Origin: Glandiceps talaboti | Taxonomy: Eukaryota; Hemichordata; Enteropneusta; Spengelidae | Direction of reading: 5' to 3' | DNA: 64,000 nt | Assembly (NCBI RefSeq): GCF_964340395.1 | Contig: NC_135558.1 | Location: 7,851,001-7,915,000 of the forward strand | Part shown: positions 61,201 to 64,000 of the stretch, piece after piece | How positions within the stretch are numbered: position 1 is the stretch's first letter | How the letters are laid out: every line of letters begins with the position of its first letter | Notes under the pieces: model-generated | Seen by the model: only the letters and a program-made list of their open reading frames with translations | Told to the model about the DNA's origin: nothing | The model's database searches: none | Made by a program: the position numbers and the translations under genes

Positions 61201-63756
61201 GGAAGCAAATCACAAAGTTTCGCTGACATCTCGTCAGCATTGTGAGGTTGTTTTTTTTACCATGTGAGTAGAATTTCCATTACTAAGCAATTCTTCTCTT
61301 TTCCAACTGTTGTTGATGAAAGCCACATAAGGTTCTAATGTTTATTCTGTTTGCGAGTAAAATATTAAAGCTTTCAGCAAAGTCACTCAGATGTCATTGA
61401 TATGTTACATTGTGTTGTCAAAACAGGAATTTTTAAGGAGTGAAGTGAAGACATCTATTTAAGCAATGCATTGAATTTAGATTGACTCTTTCTGTGCGGT
61501 TGAAAGAATCGATTATTTTTTTGGAATCTGACACATAAGAAGTCCTTTGATTTGTTGATCTGCCTAAGTGTAAGAACTGTACCTCAACAAATGCTTTTAA
61601 CTCCAACAAGTCATTGTCTTTATTTAACTGTAGACAACGAAGGGTTTCCCTCCACTCTCTATGATTTAGCATAATGTATGGACAGTCTAGTATCACTTTA
61701 TATTCTGCATTGCCTATTGCTGATAATCTAACCCCATTTCATTTCTGCCTGCAGCTCAACAGGAACCTTGACTTTCGACTCGCCAAGATCAACGCAACTA
61801 TCATGAAACACAACATATTACTAGGATTAACAGATGAATGTGTATGTCTATGTAGTCATGCTGTTGTATCCTTTTAATGCTATGATATCATTTATTTTTA
61901 AAAAAATGAGCTTTCACTTTATTAGTGCTGATGGAAGGAGCTCCATCTGTCAGTGCATGACCATATCTCTGACACCACAACTCAATTTCAATCAAACCTG
62001 GCACAGATGTTGGATAATGTAGTGGACATGTATATTTCAATTAATTTTATGATCTTGACCATTTGGGCCACATAGCATCAATTGGTACTGTGTATGGTGG
62101 CTTGATATCTGTGTGGAAACAGTATGACTGTGAACCGTCTGGTACATATAATTGTTTAAGTTTGAAGCTAGTTTAGGTGTATGGAAAATGTCTGTCTGTC
62201 TGTGTCTGTCTGACGGACTTTGACTTTCTGTCTAAATAGCTGTTCCAAGAATCATCATCAAACCACTTTCCTTAACCAGTATACCAGCTTCATTTTATTT
62301 ACTACAATACTGATCAATGTATAGGACAAATACAGAATTTTCTAATGAGACAACAAGTTGCACCAAACAGTATTGTCCAGGTAGGTAACTATGTAATACC
62401 TCACGAGGGCGCTGTTGATGTCCCTGATCAGAAATGCTTTACATTCACTGACAAGAGTAATTGGTAATTTTGATTGGATATGAATTCTGCTGCATTGTAA
62501 CTATTAGTAAAGTTATGTTTTAGTGGAAAATGAGCCCCTCAGCACAAGTAATGAAAATAAATTAAGGATGAAAATTTAGTATTTCCCAGAAAAATTAAAA
62601 CAAGATTCCGTAAAGGAACTAATACCACTAAAACTTGGTTTGTTTTGTTTTGTTTTGTTTTAGAGTGTATTTGTGTTTTGATTTACATGTAACATTCATG
62701 GAACTAGGTCAGATTTCCCATTGTCTCTGCATGTTTATTTCACATTCCATAAAACAGCACAAAAAAAGCTGATACTAGCCCTATGATAAACTATGATAAA
62801 TCCATCAGAATGGAATGTCTGTTCATTATATACTGACACTAACAGTACCCTGATTTCTGTGGATTAATATGCCATATTCCAGTTATAGGAAAGACAAAAG
62901 ATTTCATGGTTTGGCCACTAGGAGTGCTGTTCACAAGCCATTTGTTGGCAGGAAGTGAGGGCCAGATAGTAGAGTAGTATAAAGACAGCAGACACTAAGT
63001 TAGCACTCATTCTCTATGTTGTTCCCATAGTACTATTTCATCAACAACTACCAGTTATCAAAACATGTCTAACAACTATTGTAGCTCTCTGTTGTAACAT
63101 TCAATTTCTTTCACACATATTTCATTCACCGCTTCATGCAATGCCATGCAACCAGTGGCCATGACAAAAAAGTTTTAGCTCTCACTTTGCCAAATCTGGT
63201 GCGCCCTCTTGAGGTGATTATCTGTCACATATTCAGTAACTGAAATACGATGTATTGCATTGTTGGGAAAAAAGTGAATTAACACATTAACATTTCTCTG
63301 AGTTGATTTGATTTGATATGATATGACTGATAACACTGTTGCCCATTGATAACTAACAAACAATAAATAACTGAATTCTTGACTCGATGCGATAAATATC
63401 TAATATATAGAGACCTTTAATCAATTTAGATTTCACGGGCTGCACGTTACTATATGATAAAGGTAGGCAAATTAATTTAGTAAAATGTTAATCAAATAGG
63501 AAGAAACTATAAATACTGTACACTAACTCTAATAAACATTAGAATGACTATAGAAATACATCCATATGTTATTGACGTTTAGGCTTATCTCATGTGATTT
63601 TCATATAGATCTTATGGTTAAAATACCAACTTCTTTGATTTTTGTCATGCCAAACAGTTCCAGGGAGAATACTCAACAGATTTGTTACATTTGAAAGCGA
63701 CGCTTGGACCCCTGCAGAGTAGTAGGGTTGCAAGCCTTACAGTATCCAGTAACTAG
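39639..63756 (+). CDS. TIR domain fused to TMEM268-like two-pass membrane protein, nine coding exons
   Basis: Exons 39639-39684, 56313-56927, 57348-57398, 58513-58554, 59853-59962, 60808-61074, 61755-61841, 62288-62380 and 63658-63756 join in frame (1410 nt, 469 aa). Order: acidic, Ser/Pro-rich N-terminus (1-92); TIR domain (about 93-220) with box-1-like HAFFCFTQSDSEWV, box 2/3 region KKVVVVVSPEFLTSSWC and a late NFW; short linker; TMEM268 homology (about 252-440). The TMEM268 part matches human in LYNGMELTKL (human LHNGQVLTVL), the EP-x-x-x-x-Y-x-x-YSRP block, two membrane helices (about 317-340 and 350-373), DFRLAKINATIMKHNILLGLTD (shown here only as block) and FIYYNTDQC. TIR domains mediate homotypic signalling or NAD cleavage; TMEM268 function is poorly known. 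With both ends of the TMEM268 part flanking two helices, TIR and C-terminus should face the cytosol. The first join crosses a 16.6-kb intron and is the weakest step. Confidence 0.8.
42085..42330. mobile_element. Short interspersed element-like sequence with (GACA/CATA)n tail
   Basis: CATAAGGGCAAAACCATAGA, TTTCATTAGAACCGATGCAG, TTTTTGAGATATTGTGTCCA, then (GACA)n and (CATA)n. The left part recurs near 15875-15930 (GTAAGGGCAAAACCGTACC). Confidence 0.55.
43850..44125. repeat. Repeated GTAAAATCTACC.GAGTTC module, about five degraded copies
   Basis: Occurs near 43854, 43938, 44030, 44077 and 44126, two of them with CATTTTGTT.GTGGCA spacers; single copies near 12092 (inverted), 55880 and 58788. Confidence 0.55.
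44143..44162. repeat. Poly-C run, about 19 bp
   Basis: Homopolymer C; length may be uncertain in assembly. Confidence 0.9.
45385..45512. repeat. Tandem duplication of about 75 bp
   Basis: GACCCTCTAGCCTTAGGTAA, AATGCTATTACAGGTACCAA, GAATAAGTC occurs, then a diverged copy. Confidence 0.75.
46149..46217. repeat. (CAA)n microsatellite
   Basis: About 69 bp of CAA. Confidence 0.96.
47477..47647. mobile_element. hAT-like miniature element, copy 2
   Basis: Perfect 15-bp terminal inverted repeat CAGTGTGCCCTCTAA. Target duplication GTCTTAAA / GTCTTATA (7 of 8) at 47469-47476 and 47648-47655. Confidence 0.9.
49150..49340. repeat. Repeat with recurring GAACCCAGAGTCTGTGAA
   Basis: Three occurrences near 49206, 49229 and 49316 with similar spacers (TTTTTGG.AGT.GGT.GAAATTT). 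An inverted echo is near 61138-61188. Confidence 0.7.
49690..50097. repeat. (ATATC)n-type minisatellite, degenerate to pure
   Basis: CATATCATAT-type pentamers become purer toward 50090. Open frames through it are compositional. Confidence 0.9.
50479..50523. mobile_element. Small inverted-repeat element, internally deleted copy
   Basis: CATTCTCGCAAACCAGAGCT joined almost directly to CGTGGTTTGCGATGATG. Ends pair as a short hairpin. Confidence 0.5.
53114..53252. mobile_element. Foldback element, about 40-bp arms
   Basis: CATATCAAGTGTAAAAGTAT near the left pairs with the complement TACACTTTTACACTTGATAT near the right; outer TTTATAGC pairs with GCTATAAA. Confidence 0.75.
53355..53394. mobile_element. 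3' end fragment of the same hAT-like family
   Basis: GTGGCACATCAAATTGAC, then AGAGAGCACACTG, matching the right end of 47477-47647 with substitutions. No left end found. Confidence 0.5.
54210..54446 (+). CDS. Unassigned candidate exon in intron 1 of the TIR-TMEM268 gene
   Basis: 79 open codons bounded by AAAG|ACT and CACCAG|GTACTG. Protein-like composition: YDEISVEFTGIENFM, then TKLNNHTNADMYIQMTGNNL, then cysteines spaced CSES...CVKYF..QC, LEDDLQLTFHQ. No family recognised. An alternative acceptor at 54221-54222 would be phase 1 and accept exon 1. The exit is phase 0, so joining to the TIR exon (phase 1) gives IYL and a stop. It may be a cassette that truncates the protein, an exon of a nested gene, or a relic. 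About 480 bp downstream (near 54927) a short degraded echo (SLEDGLQMTL then stop) hints at local duplication. Confidence 0.4.
56105..56275. mobile_element. Half copy of the 4.1-kb foldback element, next to the TIR exon
   Basis: Matches one arm of the element at 4113-4420: GTACCGATATCTACCAC, TGTACTTGAATATCCTTGTA, GGCTAATCATTCATTGACAT. Similarity extends left into GTGAGAGAGTCTA on the opposite strand. Ends about 40 bp before the TIR exon acceptor. Confidence 0.65.
56313..56927 (+). CDS. TIR-TMEM268 gene, TIR domain exon
   Basis: Acceptor TTTTTTGCATACACAG|AT, donor CAAG|GTAAAT, phase 1 on both sides, 615 nt. Acidic leader (EEDYREVEDPELVDW, SSEEEGDVGG), Ser/Pro linker, then the TIR domain: beta-A HAFFCF, beta-D KKVVVVVSP, SSWCVKD at the start of the following helix, beta-E VVVVTVAEC, late NFWQRF. 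Long-chain hydrophobic pattern and order match TIR domains. Which surface loops bind partners cannot be judged. Confidence 0.9.
57348..57398 (+). CDS. TIR-TMEM268 gene, linker exon
   Basis: Acceptor CCTGTTACAG|AA, donor CATG|GTAAGA, 51 nt, phase 1 in and out. Reads AYIGDIVNSLGSGSVH. Small symmetric exon; could be skipped without frameshift. Confidence 0.7.
57665..57850. mobile_element. Foldback element, about 85-bp arms, in intron of the TIR-TMEM268 gene
   Basis: Ends CAGAACCCCATGCTGTGC and GCACATCGTGGGGTTCTG; inner GGGGTATTTGCACTCATGCT pairs with AGCACTCATGCAAATACCC; TTGCGGTGTT with AACACTGCAA. Confidence 0.85.
57974..58151. repeat. About 98-bp tandem duplication
   Basis: Two copies of AGACCTGAT.TAG.CA, GATTGGTAGCTGAA, TATATT.TTAGTGA.AAGTA and GCTAGCCAGGTGTA at 57980 and 58078. 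Confidence 0.85.
58513..58554 (+). CDS. TIR-TMEM268 gene, linker micro-exon
   Basis: Acceptor ATAAAATAAAG|TT, donor GAAG|GTAAGA, 42 nt, phase 1 in and out. Reads ADALSTISKRSSE. The acceptor lacks a good pyrimidine tract, so it may be optional. Confidence 0.55.
59853..59962 (+). CDS. TIR-TMEM268 gene, start of TMEM268 homology
   Basis: Acceptor TGTATTTCAG|GT, donor GTGGCT|GTAAGT. Reads LYNGMELTKLISENH and CSVQFDSF, matching human TMEM268 LHNGQVLTVLRIDN and ISFD. Confidence 0.85.
60165..60800. repeat. Diverged tandem repeat, about four copies of 125-160 bp, ending at an acceptor
   Basis: Units share TTTCAATCCCAGGTTCTCAC, ATCAGTG.AG.CATAAG, CTATAGCTAT, AGACAACTGTTTTTCACCTA and CTGAACCAGG. The last, degraded unit runs into the acceptor of exon 60808. 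Confidence 0.85.
60808..61074 (+). CDS. TIR-TMEM268 gene, two transmembrane helices
   Basis: Acceptor CAATCCATAG|ATT, donor ATTAAG|GTAAGA. Reads IPQKDY then SEPKLQWYTFCYSRPF (human LEPQVRRYIIYNSRPM), then two hydrophobic helices separated by KTSAFGNEGSIHWG (human ends FALGNHWAG). Confidence 0.93.
61437..61755 (-). pseudogene. LINE reverse-transcriptase C-terminal fragment, opposite strand
   Basis: Minus-strand frame reads AIGNAEYKVILDCPY, then HREWRETL and a leucine-rich tail DLLELKAFVEVQFL. The (D/E)xxHxLLxCPxY...R pattern is typical after the RT domain of CR1/L2-like elements. No other LINE part adjoins; it abuts the acceptor of exon 61755. Confidence 0.45.
61755..61841 (+). CDS. TIR-TMEM268 gene, post-membrane segment
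   Basis: Acceptor TGCCTGCAG|CTC, donor GAATGT|GTATGT, 29 codons. Contains NLDFRLAKINATIMKH and ILLGLTD, matching human TDLRLAAANGALLRH and VLLGVTD. Confidence 0.93.
62288..62380 (+). CDS. TIR-TMEM268 gene, cytosolic segment
   Basis: Acceptor ATACCAG|CTT, donor GTCCAG|GTAGGT, 31 codons. LHFIYYNTDQCIGQIQNFL matches human LWFVYFDLENCVQFL. Confidence 0.88.
62868..63214. repeat. Dispersed repeat of about 345 bp, copy B
   Basis: Second copy, same orientation, inside the last intron of the TIR-TMEM268 gene. Confidence 0.8.
63658..63756 (+). CDS. TIR-TMEM268 gene, probable last exon
   Basis: Acceptor GCCAAACAG|TTC; 32 codons then TAG. Reads FQGEYSTDLLHLKATL and ends TVSSN. Little similarity to the human C-terminus can be claimed. 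The in-phase acceptor, the stop and an AATAAA 77 bp later support a terminal exon. A shorter C-terminus than human (which runs about 200 residues past this point) would follow. Confidence 0.6.
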   Translation, partial: FQGEYSTDLLHLKATLGPLQSSRVASLTVSSN

Positions 63757-63832
63757 TTCATTGCAATTATACAACTCATTTACATAATTAGTTTTTGATC
63801 ACAGTTAATGAAACTGAAAGTTAACTGGCTCA

Positions 63833-63838
63833 AATAAA
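63833..63838 (+). terminator. Polyadenylation signal of the TIR-TMEM268 gene
   Basis: AATAAA 77 bp after the predicted stop codon and just before a 30-bp tandem repeat array. Confidence 0.5.
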
Positions 63839-63875
63839 GAAGTCACAGTACATGAGTGAATAACTCTTTTGCAAT

Positions 63876-64000
63876 CTCACTTTTACCAAAGATTAGGTCA
63901 ACTGCCTCACTTTAAACAAAGATGAGGTCAAAAGCCTCACTTTCACCAAAGATGAGGTCAAAAGCCTCACTTTCACCAAAGATGAGGTCAAAAGCCTCAC
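63876..64000. repeat. 30-bp tandem repeat running off the window end
   Basis: Unit CTCACTTTCACCAAAGATGA then GGTCAAAAGC; about four copies from 63876, more regular toward the right edge. Confidence 0.95.

Overview
The window is AT-rich (roughly two thirds A+T by eye) animal nuclear DNA. It has small exons in long introns, GT-AG junctions, many long microsatellites and many non-autonomous transposable elements. Gene content and repeat style fit a bilaterian, probably marine, invertebrate. I cannot assign a phylum from sequence alone.

Three protein-coding genes can be reconstructed. (1) Minus strand, 14240 to 3479: a complete five-exon alpha-2,6-sialyltransferase of the ST6GALNAC5/6 type (313 aa predicted). 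It starts in a locally CpG-richer segment near 14.2 kb, and its introns hold foldback elements, a (CA)n run and tandem repeats. (2) Plus strand, 23161 to 32808: MAN1B1, the ER class I alpha-1,2-mannosidase (GH47), ten coding exons, 594 aa, with all catalytic residues present. Its second intron starts with about 32 copies of a 30-bp minisatellite whose unit contains the 5' splice-site sequence. (3) Plus strand, 39639 to 63756: a nine-exon gene predicted to encode a 469-aa protein. It joins an acidic N-terminal region and a TIR domain to the two-pass membrane protein TMEM268. Reading phases agree at all eight junctions, a stop codon follows, and an AATAAA lies 77 bp after it. This TIR-TMEM268 fusion is the most novel item seen. 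A further good-looking exon of unknown family (54210-54446) lies in its first intron, and including it would truncate the protein.

The first two genes act in the secretory pathway on glycans: N-glycan trimming and ERAD timing for MAN1B1, sialic acid capping for ST6GALNAC. The third looks like a membrane-anchored innate-immunity-type signalling protein. Nothing suggests that the three are functionally linked beyond being neighbours.

The rest is non-coding. Regions 1-3.1 kb, 14.3-23.1 kb and 33-39.4 kb hold no gene I can support. They contain hAT-like miniature elements with 8-bp target duplications, TTAA-flanked foldbacks, decayed LINE pieces, a tRNA-derived SINE head, a hammerhead-ribozyme-like repeat beside (AT)n runs, a (CTA)n/(TAG)n inverted microsatellite and a perfect 121-bp tandem duplication. 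No rRNA genes, CRISPR arrays or bacterial-style operons are present.
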